NCBI GenBank assembly: GCA_012064385.1 | Contig: QRDG01000925.1 | Coordinates: 1-64,000, forward strand | Length of the DNA stretch: 64,000 bases | Direction of reading: 5' to 3' | From: Puccinellia tenuiflora | Lineage: Eukaryota > Streptophyta > Magnoliopsida > Poales > Poaceae | Shown: positions 1 to 12,000 of the stretch, in pieces | How the letters are laid out: each line of letters begins with the position of its first letter | How positions within the stretch are numbered: position 1 is the first letter of the stretch | Translations under genes and position numbers: made by a program | The notes under the pieces: generated by a model | Told to the model about the DNA's origin: nothing | Database searches by the model: none | What the model saw: the letters and a program-made list of their open reading frames with translations, nothing else

Positions 1-1592
1 TAGACTCATCTAGTCGCGAGGAGATGTATTTCCTCGAAGTCCAATCCGACGAAGTGCCACAAGGGGTAGCACCTCCGCGGTATCCACACGTACGGCTCGA
101 TGTAGATCTTCGCCTTCTTGATCCCACAAGCAAGGTGGAGATGGCTAGATGGATCTCGGCACCACGACGGTTGTGGTGGCGTTGATGGTGGAGAAATTCC
201 TGCAGGGCTTCGCCAAGCGACTACAGGAGAGAGGAGGGAGAGGGAGAGGGAGGCCGGCGTCTAGGATTCAAGGGTGCTGCGCCCCAGCCCTCCCCTCCTC
301 CTTATATAGGCGTGAGGGGGCTGTGGGGGGCGCCCCAATCCCATCTAGGGCCGGCCAAGGTGGGAAACTTGCCCCCCAAGGCGCCCAATTAGGGTTAGGG
401 TTGCCCCCACCTTGCCTTGGCCGCATGGGCCTTGGGGACAAGGTGCGGCCAGCCCATGTGGGCTGCTGCACCTCCCCTCGGTCCATGTTGGCCCTTCCAG
501 GTTCGTGGCCCCCAAGGTGGGGCCCTCCAGAACCTTCCGAAACCTTCTAGAATCTTCCGGTACTCTGCCGGAATTTTCCCGAACTTTTCCGGAACCCTGG
601 AAACCACTTTCCTTATATAAAACTTTACCTCCGGACTCTTCCGGAGCTCCTCGTGATGTCTAGGATCTCATCCGAGACACCGAATCACCATTCGTTCATA
701 CCATCAAAACATCTCATCGCTAAACCCTAGCTACATCGGAGCGTTAAGTGTGTGACCCTACGGGTTCGAGAACATGCAGACATGATCATATCAATAATCA
801 ATAGCGGGACCGGGATGCCCATATTGACTCCTACATATTCAACGAAGTTCTTTATCGATTGAACCACGATGCCAGAGATTCTTAATCTAATATACGATTC
901 CCTTTGTCTCACCGATATTTAATTTGCCCGAGATTCGATCGTCGATATCTCCATATCTAGTTTCATCTCGTTACCTGGCAAATTCTCTTTACTCGTCCAT
1001 AATATAGGATCTCCGTGATTAACACTTAATCACATGGTTTCAACCTTTTCTGATGCTATATTACCGAGAGGGCCCAGAGATATCTTTTCCGTCACAAGGA
1101 AGGACAAATCCCACTCTTGATTCATGTCACCCAACAAATACCATCGGAGATACCTGAAAGCCACCTTTATAATCACCCAGTTACGAAGTGACGTTTGATG
1201 TCCACAAAGTATTCCTCCGGTAAATGGGAGTGACATAATCTCATGGTCTAAGTAAACTATCCTTGGCATACTAAAAGCGTTGGCAATGAAACTTGTGTGA
1301 CACGATCAATTGCAACTCTTTATTATCGGGTCTTGTCCATCACATCATTACTCCTAATGATATGACTCCGTTATCAAGTGACTGTAACAAGTCCATGGTT
1401 AGGAAACTCTAACCATCTCTTGACTAACGAACTAGTCCGGTAGAGGCTTACTAGGGACACCTGGTGTTTATATTCCACACATGTATTATGTTTCCGGTTA
1501 ATACAATTATAGCATGGATAATAAACTATTATCATAAACATGAATATGCTAATAAACCATTTTATTATTGCCTCTAGGGCATATTGCCAACA
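1..1592 (-). repeat. 3' LTR of the Copia element (partial)
   Basis: It is nearly identical to 6582-8172, with an offset of 6581 falling to 6580 after a 1-bp gap near 1110. The inner edge is the CA at 1591-1592, followed by the purine tract. A GC-rich block (about 230-660) carries CCTTATATA-type TATA boxes at 300 and 613. The short open frames in this block are not conserved genes. Confidence 0.9.
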
Positions 1593-1610
1593 GTCTCCCA
1601 CTTGCACTAG
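1593..1610 (-). other. Polypurine tract of the Copia element
   Basis: On the minus strand GCAAGTGGGAGAC directly precedes the TGTTGG start of the 3' LTR. This is the usual plus-strand primer of this group. Confidence 0.8.
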
Positions 1611-4600
1611 AGTCAATAATCCAGTTTACATTTTCTCGATCCAACACTCATGGTGTCTAACACTCATGGAGTCTCAGTGCTGATCATGTTTGCTCGTGGA
1701 AGAGGTTCTGTCCGTATTCTGTACTATACAGTTCTTTATGTTCTTTGCAAAACGTCAATGTCACCTAATTTGACATTACTTTATCATCTCATGATAAACC
1801 TATTATCATCACATGATAATTCTCATCATCACATGATGAATATAATATATTTGGTTAGGGAGTGAGATTTTCGTTTCCCTTTTATGCCTACATGACGTAT
1901 GATCAGTCAAGAGGACTTTCACATAGCATGTGCAACCGGAACTCACTCAGTCTTGAAATAAAATTTCTCAAACCACAATATTATATCTTTTAATCCTTAA
2001 ATTAATCATATACTCCTATATGTTGTAGACTCACAAATCGACAGTGCTATCATGTCACTTTGATATTTTCTATCATGCTTTTGCTGCGCTACTGACTTTA
2101 AGAGATCTCCAATCTAGTTTGGTTTTATGACTTCAACCAAGTCTACCAATCTCTAGATTCCTTTATCTCATCTTCATGTTAAAATGACTCCTCATTCTAA
2201 CACGTTCTTCTAACCAAGAACTTGGGTCACATATCGTCAAATACAAACACATGGTTCTTATATGTTCTAGACCTATGAACAATTCATAGCGAATATCAAC
2301 ATATCCTCCAACCATCAATTTTGTACTGAGTTATCAACTCAATGTTTCACCTATTTTTCACAAGCAGATGAACCTTTCTTCTCTTGTTTTATTTTGAACT
2401 CCTTCAAAATCTTACTTAGGTTAAACATCCTGACATAATGCTTATCAAATATATCTATCCTCCATAGATACATCCATCTCCATGGATATTTGATGTTCAA
2501 ACTAACTTCATAAGTTATACGTTGGTTCCTGACTTATTTATCGACAAAATACGCATCTATCTCCATAGATATTTGACATTCAAATTAACTTCACAAGTTA
2601 TGTGTTTGGTTCCTGAAATATTTACAACATTTATGAAATCTCCATTTCATATAAACAAGATGTTGTAAACTCCCACTCAAATATACACCATACACATATT
2701 AAATTGTGAAACCACTTTGGCTCCCACTCAGAAATATGTTATCCTTATATTTGACCATGAAATAGCTCCCACTCAAACATATGTCTCCACATATTTTGAT
2801 CATGGAAAATAGTTTTCTGCTCTAACTTAACATATGTCGCCACATATCTTAATTAGATCACACTCGTTTATTTTCTCGATATTTTGGACACCTCCAAAAT
2901 TCTTAATTAACTATTAATATCGAGAACTCTTTATACGAAACGCTAGTACTTTACTAGCTTTAAGTTTTATTTATTCCCTGCAAAACCCCTTTTGAGGAAT
3001 AAATATGTGAAACATCACTTTCACAAAATCAAGCAACAATTACTTTGTGATTTAAACTTAACATAGGATGACTCTTAGTCATTTTCGTATTTAAGGCTTC
3101 TATTTCTTCTTTGTAGTTTTGTAGGTATGTCTTGTTTCTGAAACATGACAAGTAAATCATGAATATTATTTTGTAACCTGACAAAATACCATATTCTTGA
3201 ATCCTACTTTTCTTTAGACAAGCTAAACCGAAATTCAATGATCACCATCATTAATTCCTTTATGTGTCAAGTTTAACCAACATAGCACTTTACATATGTG
3301 CCACTTGATACATAAACAAGCAAGGTTTTAGCTTTTCCATTTATTCCATCAATTCTTTTATCAATGAAACCTTTTCACGATAAACCACTAAAATACTTAG
3401 CACAACCAACAAATTGGTTTGCCCCTTTTAGTCTCATATTGTGGAATCACATTCATAGTCATACTTATGAATATACAACAACATTATTCGCAATAGTCTC
3501 TAATTATCTCATAATTAATGAAACCACCTTTTCTCATAACTCATATGAAAAATGTTTATGCGAATCAATAAATAGATCCTTATTTCTAAACAGAGTGTTT
3601 ATCAAATAAATCTAAATGCTATTATTAAACCCCCCGAAATAAAACCCTTCTTTGAGACCACACAATATCAAATAGTGTGTAATTACAATATCTTAGGACA
3701 TATCAAACGCCTTTGAAATATTCTAAATATTGTAATTTGTGATAACACTTCTCACAAGTCCACATACTAACATATAACTCAAATATTTTTTGTCTCTTTT
3801 GATCAAATCATAAAGACTCAATTTTCTTGTTAACTTAATATCCTAAACTCCAGTAATTTATTTGATCTCATCAAATATCATAACTCGAATAAATACATAT
3901 ATTTACTCATATCATTTATGATGGAGCGCACAAAATAATGACATCCAACATTTGCTGAAAATACAACCAACACTTGTGTTTACTTTCGGCAATTCATGGC
4001 ACTCTTCCAAAGGGTGGCATTTTAGTCATACTCCTTACAATAAGGCGCATTGATAAAACATCAAAATGTTTATTCAATATTCAGCACGACTAAAACAATT
4101 GTCATTATTAAGTTTTGGATATTTTAGTATGTCTCTTATTTTATAAATGTTCAACCAATTTATCATCTAGATTATAATAAGAATAACACACTTATAATCG
4201 AAACTTGTGATTTCCAAAAAGGATCACTCATGAAAATAGAACAACCATTGTCTTTAACATGAATAACCATCTCACATAAGTAAGACACACTAATCCAAAT
4301 CATACCTAGTTCGATTACAAAACTTATTCAAATCCTCTAATCCAAATGATAAATGTAGGGACAGATCATTGCCGGCATCAACTCCTTGATTGCCATCATT
4401 CTGCAACGTCTTCCCATATCCTTTATGCAAATCTCAAGCAGCAGGTTCTGTTTTCACAAAACAGAATGAGTATAAAATACTTATTGAAACCGCCACAATT
4501 GCAATTTGGACTTAAACACTTATAACTTGTATATCACTATATACATTCTGCATTGTCAACTTCTCTTGCTATGGGTTCCACTTTGACATGACGCAGCCAA

Positions 4601-4674
4601 GACACAAACTCACAGAAAGTGATCAAATCCCTTCCCATGACATAGTCTCCGGCATAATTCTTGAAGCTGGGGTG
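1611..4674. other. AT-rich internal region of the Copia element
   Basis: I see no gene here. The stretch 2640-2830 repeats a CTCCCACTCA motif three to four times, each copy followed by an ATATG-rich spacer. The motif resembles the complement of the element's own purine tract region. Confidence 0.5.
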
Positions 4675-5010
4675 AAGCTAGCGTATCACCCCATCTATCG
4701 CGAAACCGTCTTTCATCTCGTGGTTCCAAACAAGCACTAGACGATGATGTATCTCATGCATTATCCTCAGGTGTTGTTCCAAGCAAGTGTTCTCTTCCAT
4801 CTTGAGTGAAAGAAAACCGTTCAGACATTCGAACCTTACAATTATAACTTGTGCTGAAAATCTATTTTTCAGCTCATCAACAATCTCCATTGCAATCAAG
4901 TTCTTGAATTGTCTACTTAGGTCAGAATTCATGAAGGTGCACATCATCCACTTGACTTTCAAGCAGGTGGTTCAAAACCACTCCATGTACTCTTCATCGC
5001 TTGCAGAAAT
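4675..5010 (-). pseudogene. Copia gag relic (UBN2-like)
   Basis: A minus-strand frame of 94 residues (4678-4962) keeps the pattern of the Copia gag helical region: an 'LSRQFKNL' stretch, then 'IVDELKNRF', a 'VRFECLNGFLSLKMEE' stretch and an 'HLRIMHEIHHRL' stretch. The spacing is that of the UBN2/gag domain in BARE-type elements. The frame closes at both ends and no zinc knuckle is visible. It marks the internal region as derived from a gag-bearing ancestor rather than from unrelated DNA. The assignment rests on remembered family patterns, not a search. Confidence 0.6.
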
Positions 5011-6395
5011 ATTTAGGTTTATCTCCTATTGGTTCTTCTAGCACGTAGAGCTGATCATTGGTGTGTAGGACTTCTTTCAGGACGCAGGTACTACTCAACA
5101 AAATTGACCCATCGAGACGCAGTTTTTCAGCAACGAACAGACTACCGTAGTCAACCATGATCTACAAGGATTTTTGCAAAGACATCTTAGGACTTTTGTT
5201 TATGATAATTTTAGTTCATCTTAATGAACTCCCACTAAACTCAACATCTCTCTGGTTGTTTAGTGACCCACGATCCAAATCCACTACACCACAACCGATC
5301 ATCACGTGAGGTGATGTAGCTTCAATGGTGAACATCACCATGTTGATCATATCATCCATATGACTCGTGTTTAACCTTTCGGTTCTTGTGTTCCGAGGCC
5401 ATGTCTGTACATGCTAGGCTCGTCAAGGAAACCATAGTATTTTCGCATGTGTAAATCTGGCTTACACCCGTTGTATGTGAACGTAGAATCTATCACACCC
5501 GATCATCACGTGGTGCTTCGAAACGAAGATCTTTGGCAACGGTGCATACTAGGGAAGAACACATCTTGATATTAACGTGAGAGATCACCTTATCATGCTA
5601 CCGTCGCGATCACATCTAAGCATAACAATAAGGTGCATAAAAGGATTAACATCACATGCAATTCATAATTGTGATATGATATGGCCTTTCTTCTTATGCT
5701 TTTGATCTCCATCTCCAAAGCACCGGCATGATCTCCATCATCACCGGCATGATCTCCATCATTGTGGCGCCATCACCATGGTTGTCCACCAACTATTGCA
5801 ACTACAACTAATGCTACTCTTAGCAATAAAGTAAAGCAATTACATGGTGATATTAATGACACACAGGTCACATAAAATAAAAGACAACCATATGGCTCCT
5901 GCCGGTTGCCGTACTCATCGACATGCAAGTCGTGAAAGATTACAAACATGATCATTGCATACATTATCACAAATCACATATTGGCCATACCACATCACAT
6001 GACCCCCTCTGCAAAAACAAGTTAGACGTCCTCTACTTTGTTTATGCAATTTTTACGTGGCTTGGGTCAACGAGATAGAACCGTTCTAATCTACGCAAAA
6101 CCACAACGGTGATATAGTAGTTGCTTATTTACTCATCCTTTTGAAAGGCCTTACATTGAAAATTGCATCTTCACTAAAGCAAGAGAAACAGACACCCGCC
6201 AGCCACTTATGCAAAACAAGTTGCATGTCAGTCGTGGAACCGGTCTCTCGTGCGTGGACGAGTAAGGTTGGTCCGGGCCGCTTCATCTCACAATACCGCA
6301 AAGACGCAAAGTGCACGCGAGAAGGTAGCAACATAAAATATCAACGCCCACAACACTTGTGTTCTAATCGCACCAACATCTACGAATAGATCTAG

Positions 6396-6407
6396 GCTCT
6401 GATACCA
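6396..6407 (-). other. Primer binding site (initiator Met tRNA)
   Basis: The minus strand reads TGGTATCAGAGC one base inside the 5' LTR edge at 6409. This matches the 3' end of initiator methionyl tRNA and fixes the element's orientation. Confidence 0.9.
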
Positions 6408-6408
6408 C

Positions 6409-8172
6409 TGATGGGGTCGCAGCATAGAAAACAAAAATTTTCCTACGCAACAAGCGGAATAAACCCCAAGGATCTAGATCTACTAGATGGAGGTAGCGAA
6501 GGTGAGATCCAATCTCTTACCCTTGAAGATCGAACAAACGCGTTTTGTCGGTGCAGGGGTTGGCTAGTCGATCCCCGCAACTAGACTCATCTAGTCGCGA
6601 GGAGATGTATTTCCTCGAAGTCCAATCCGACGAAGTGCCACAAGGGGTAGCACCTCCGCGGTATCCACACGTACAGCTCGATGTAGATCTTCTCCTTCTT
6701 GATCCCGCAAGCAAGGTGGAGATGGCTAGATGGATCTCGGCACCACGACGGTTGTGGTGGCGTTGATGGTGGAGAAATTCCTGCAGGGCTTCGCCAAGCG
6801 ACTGCAGGAGAGAGGAGGGAGAGGGAGAGGGAGGCCGGCGTCTAGGGTTCAAGGGTGCTGCGCCCCAGCCCTCCCCTCCTCCTTATATAGGCGTGAGGGG
6901 GCTGTGGGGGGCGCCCCAATCCCATCTAGGGCCGGCCAAGGGGGGAAACTTGCCCCCCAAGGCGCCCAATTAGGGTTAGGGTTGCCCCCACCTTGCCTTG
7001 GCCGCATGGGCCTTGGGGACAAGGTGCGGCCAGCCCATGTGGGCTGCTGCACCTCCCCTCGGTCCATGTTGGCCCTTCCAGGTTCGTGGCCCCCAAGGTG
7101 GGGCCCTCCGGAACCTTCCGGAACCTTCTAGAATCTTCCGGTACTCTGCCGGAATTTTCCCGAACTTTTCCGGAACCCTGGAAACCACTTTCCTTATATA
7201 AAACTTTACCTCCGGACTCTTCCGGAGCTCCTCGTGATGTCTAGGATCTCATCCGAGACACCGAATCACCATTCGTTCATACCATCAAAACATCTCATCG
7301 CTAAACCCTAGCTACATCGGAGCGTTAAGTGTGTGACCCTACGGGTTCGAGAACATGCAGACATGATCATATCAATAATCAATAGCGGGACCGGGATGCC
7401 CATATTGACTCCTACATATTCAATGAAGTTCTTTATCGATTGAACCACGATGCCGGAGATTCTTAATCTCATATACGATTCCCTTTGTCTCACCGATATT
7501 TAATTTGCCCGAGATTCGATCGTCGATATCTCCATATCTAGTTTCATCTCGTTACCTGGCAAATTCTCTTTACTCGTCCATAATATAGGATCTCCGTGAT
7601 TAACACTTAATCACATGGTTGCAACCTTTTCTGATGCTATATTACCGAGAGGGCCCAGAGATATCTTTTCCGTCACAAGGAAGGACAAATCCACTCTTGA
7701 TTCATGTCACCCAACAAATACCATCGGAGATACCTGAAAGCCACCTTTATAATCACCCAGTTACGAAGTGACGTTTGATGTCCAAAAAGTATTCCTCCGG
7801 TAAACGGGAGTGACATAATCTCATGGTCTAAGGAAACTATCCTTGGCATACTAAAAGCGTTGGCAATGAAACTTGTGTGACACGATCAATTGCAACTCTT
7901 TATTATCGGGTCTTGTCCATCACATCATTACTCCTAATGATATGACTCCGTTATCAAGTGACTGTAACAAGTCCATGGTTAGGAAACTCTAACCATCTCT
8001 TGACTAACGAACTAGTCCGGTAGAGGCTTACTAGGGACACCTGGTGTTTATATTCCACACATGTATTATGTTTCCGGTTAATACAATTATAGCATGGATA
8101 ATAAACTATTATCATAAACATGAATATGCTAATAAACCATTTTATTATTGCCTCTAGGGCATATTGCCAACA
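6409..8172 (-). repeat. 5' LTR of the Copia element (complete, 1764 bp)
   Basis: It runs TG at 6409 to CA at 8172 on the plus strand, so it starts TGTTGG and ends CATCA when read in element orientation. It is paired with 1-1592. The outer neighbour (8173 onward, CCACC) would be one target duplication; its partner is outside the window. Confidence 0.9.
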
Positions 8173-8553
8173 CCACCTAGGTCCCCTCCTTTGCGCCTGA
8201 TCTCGTTCAGCTTGTCCGTGTTGCCTCTAGCCGGCTCGAAGCCGTGGACGGTGTAGTACTCGCGCATCATGACATTGAGTCGGCGCTGTGTCGAGGCGAC
8301 GTTAAGCTCCTTGTCGAACATGCGCTGGCGCATCTTCTCTAGCTCGGCCGCCGTGGCGGTCGGATCTGCACCCGGCGTAATGGGGGTGCTCAGCAACTCG
8401 TAGTCCATCTCGAGGCCGTGCTGGAGCTGGGAAGGTCCACCAGCTTCGCAGAGAGTTTTGGCGACGCCGCCTCCCGTGGTCGCGTGCTCAACCACGTGAA
8501 TCTCTACGTAGACGCCAAGCTCGGTGTCGCGGTCCGCGTCGCCGGAGTCGAGA
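8173..8553 (-). pseudogene. Tat-type Gypsy gag fragment
   Basis: The minus strand encodes about 113 residues, from 'MVEHATTGGGVAKT' to 'NEIRRKGGDLGG', that align along their length with the N-terminal gag region of the Tat elements at 40391-40720 and 57570-57900. The fragment is cut on the left by the Copia LTR (8172). On the right, similarity ends near 8553, where the sequence changes to AT-rich host-like DNA. No LTR is attached. It shows that a third Tat copy once lay next to the beta-glucosidase promoter. Confidence 0.85.
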
Positions 8554-9037
8554 TAAAACTTTTTAAAGTTTGAAATAAAAAGAATCTTTAATGATATTAT
8601 GGTTGTGTCACTAGTTATATGTATGCAAAGGAGAGCTGAGGAAAATCCACAGCATTATTAGCTTATTGTGCAGCAGCAGCTAGTTAGTCGTGTCCAACTA
8701 ATAAAGGATCCGAGGCATCTTGTGGGACACATGTGTGTTTCTGGAATCTTCGGTGGCGCTGCGTGTGCTGTAACCTCTTTTGATTAATATATGTATGAAC
8801 CGTGGTGTACTCTTAAAAAGGATACTGTAGGTCACCGGTTTTTGCAGTCCTTCGAATCTTAGTGGCTGGTCTTCTTGGGCTTGCCATCCATCCACCATCC
8901 CTGTTAAAAAGAAAACGTACGCGCACGCCCCCATAACTACGCGACTCGGCTAGCTCAAATCGCTTGGCCACAGCTACCGAAACTTTCTCCCACCCTCAGG
9001 CCTAGCTCACTCTGTCACCCTCCGTGCTCTGCCGGGA
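8554..9037 (+). promoter_or_regulatory. Upstream region and 5' leader of the beta-glucosidase gene
   Basis: Only about 480 bp separate the Tat fragment from the start codon at 9038. The stretch has no coding capacity, is AT-rich on the left and pyrimidine-rich near the gene, as is usual for a grass 5' leader. I see no convincing TATA box or named regulatory motif, so the call rests on position. Confidence 0.5.
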
Positions 9038-9063
9038 ATGGGGAGCAAGGGGCGTGGCAGCGA

Positions 9064-9095
<32 letters not shown>

Positions 9096-12000
9096 GTGAG
9101 GTGACCCGCGCCGGCTTCCCCGAGGGCTTCGTCTTCGGCGTCGCCACCTCCGCTTACCAGGTCAGCTTATACTCCGTACTTAGTAGTACAGTACAGTACT
9201 AGCAGCTACCTAGCTTGGTTGGTGGCCGGGCCGCCGCCGGTCGCTGCATGATTCCTGCTCACACGCCGGCCAAATCGCTGCGTATCGCGCGCCCACACCA
9301 CACGGGGGAAACTTGGGTAGGATCTCACCCTATGAGATCAATTTTTTTCATGAAGAAAATATGTTCAAAAAATTTTAAAAAAATTGACAACATGCATCTA
9401 TGTTATATATGCAACGTCAAAAATTTGCAAGTTCAAATTTGATCGACAGTTGGAGAGAAAAAAAAAGAGAAATTTCGGTGCGAATAGTGTGAAACACTAT
9501 TTACTCAAATCTGACACTATTCACAGTATGATTTAGCATTTCTGTTTCTCAAACTGTAGATCGAATTTTAAGCTGAATTTTTTTGGAGTTATACAAACTA
9601 CCGGTAGGTATGTTGTGTAATTTTTTCAGATTTTTTAACGATTCATAAATATAAGTTTTGTGACGTGAGCCTACGATCTCACCTAAACACCCGATCCTAT
9701 ACCCCCCACCCCCACCCCCCACACACCAATGGCGTAGCGCTTCCACTTACTCTGAGCCGCTTGGATCCCCGTAGCGATCGTTTCGCTTGCTTGCTTGGGT
9801 GCCGTGTGGATGGCGGATTTCTGTGTGCTTCCTATGTGAATGTCAATGTGAATGATTGCTCGGTGCCACCTGGGTTCCTGCTGTTGGCTGTTGACTTAGG
9901 TTAGGTCAGTACGACAGCGGAAGCGACTTTCTATCTGAAAAAAAAGTAGGACAGTGACCGAGCATCTGCCTGTCCAGTGCTGTGCCCCCTGTGTCTTTTT
10001 CTTAGGGTATATAAAACAGCCGCCACTTTATTGTTATTCGAATACAAAAATCATCTGGTGTTGGTGAAGCCAGACGTGGCGACCAAAATCACCGTAAGCG
10101 GCCGCACGAGCTAGACCGTGAGTTTCCATGTTCGACGTCATTTTTTTTAACAAAATTTAATTTCCTCACTAGCATAAAAAGACTTAGCCGTGGCGCACCG
10201 AAAAAGCTTAGTCGTGGCGCAGCCCCTGCGTCACGGATCCACGCCACAAGTAAATATTACCTGTGGCGCAGACATCCTTGTGCGCCACGGATATATTCCA
10301 TTAGCCACTAGTATTCTGCTCGCCGTGACGCATCTTTATTGAGCGCGCCACGCGTACTTGTGCGCACCACGGCCGCCCAGGTCCCAGCTTAGCCGTGGCG
10401 CAGCACGCCAGACCGTGTGCCACGACTAAGTTGTTATCCGTGGTGCAGCAACTGTTGGTGAGCCACGGATACTTAGCCGTGGCGCACGATTTGTCTGACG
10501 CCACGGCTACTTGGCTTACCTATAAGCCTTTTCCTACTAGTGTCTGGATGACGGTGCTAAACCTCCCCGGTAGCCACACGCCATACTAGTAGTCACTTCC
10601 AGACACTCCGAAACGATCTTGATTCTCGATAGCTGCAAGTCCGAGGCCAAAGCTAGTGCCACTGTGCAGGCTAGCGCCTCCAGAATTGCAGGGTCTCCAA
10701 TGCCCTCGAGAACAACCGTCGACGCACCCAAAAAAGAACCGTCGTATGACCTCCATACATCGGCCACAGGACCAGCCCGCCCATGCTTCCGCAGCGCTGC
10801 ATCAACATTGATCTTCGCAAAACCCCTCGGAGGAGGAATCCATCTCTGATTTGGCTCATTGTTGAGTGGTAACGGCTTCTTTCTTGGTCTCTCTTTTGCT
10901 ACCTCGAGGCCTCGCGTGAAATCTTCTACAAAAGCATGTGTTGAAAGTGGACTCTGGAATTTACCTTCCTGGATTGCTTGGCGTCTGGCAAACCAGATCA
11001 CCCATAGAGTAACTAGATAGTGGTTTAGATCTTCTTGCTTTAGGGAGCGAATCATCGAGAACAACCACTGTTTAGCATCGGGTTATGAGGTTCGGTCCAT
11101 GTGCTCCACCACCGTCTCAAGCGCTAGAGCCCACGCACAGCGGCTCATCGTGCACTCGAGGAGTGAATGACGCCATGAGTCCGCCGCTCTGCAGAGCGAG
11201 CATCTACTGTCTGTTGCCATATTGCGGCGAAATCTGACATCACCGGTCGGGATAGAGTTCCTAGCAAGCCTCCAGAGGAATACTCTAATATTTTCCAGCA
11301 CCTTGGTCTTCCAGAGTGAAGTCCAATATTTCTCCTTGCGCTCATTGCTCGAGCCTGTGGCTGTCTCATGCAGCCATGCCTCCCGTCGCCTCTTTGAGTC
11401 TATGAGCATACGATATGCCGATCTTACCAAGAAAACACCGGTGCGCTCAAAATGCCAAGCCCATATGTCATCAAATCTGCGTGTACATATCGGTATAGAT
11501 AGAATTACCTGGATATCCATCGGTAGAAAGAAGTCCCTCCAACGGTTTAAGTTCCATGTCGCAGAAGTGGCATGAATAAATTTCGCGGATGAAACCGGAG
11601 GATCATCCTTTGTGCACGTGATTGGGGCATAGCATAGTCACAGGGTAGCCAGTTATTGTTCCAAGCATGTGTACTCTCCCCCATACTAGAGATCGCCAGA
11701 TCTACGAGGGGTGTGACCCCACTGACGCCTCTAGGAATTCTCCATCAGGGTACTAAACAGCCTTCAAAATCATTGAACTCAACGTATCAGTATTCTCCAA
11801 GCTTGTCTGGCGAGGAGAGCGAGATTGAAAATTTCATTATCTCGGAACCCAAAACCCCCATCATATTTGGGCATCGTGATGTCTTCCCAGGATACCCAGC
11901 ACGTTTTCCTCTTCCCATCACGGCAGCCCCACCAAAAGTTGCGCATCAAACCACTAGTATGATCACACAATTCATTGGGGAGCTTAAAATTAAACAAGAC

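Larger units (their letters stand above)
1..8172 (-). mobile_element. Non-autonomous BARE/Angela-like Copia LTR retrotransposon
   Basis: Read on the minus strand, this is an element with 5' LTR 6409-8172, internal region 1593-6408 and 3' LTR 1-1592 (its last ~173 bp lie outside the window). The LTR begins TGTTGGCAATATGCCC and ends CCCCATCA, as expected for the BARE/WIS/Angela group. The primer site next to the 5' LTR matches initiator-Met tRNA, and a purine tract precedes the 3' LTR. The 4.8-kb internal region is AT-rich and has no protease, integrase or reverse transcriptase, only a gag relic, so mobility would depend on enzymes supplied in trans. By eye the two LTRs differ at about 15 of 1590 sites plus one 1-bp gap, which suggests an insertion a few hundred thousand years old. 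Its right flank is a Tat gag fragment. Confidence 0.88.

Noticed and set aside
149..550. 133-codon frame, repeated at 6730-7131
   Set aside because: It lies in both LTR copies of the Copia element and is open because of GC-rich composition. No domain is seen.
6396..6407. Possible tRNA gene because of tRNA complementarity
   Set aside because: Only 12 bases match; it is a primer binding site.
10141..10166. Target duplication of the intron 1 LINE
   Set aside because: I looked for a repeat of the bases before the T-run near 15840-16200 and found none.
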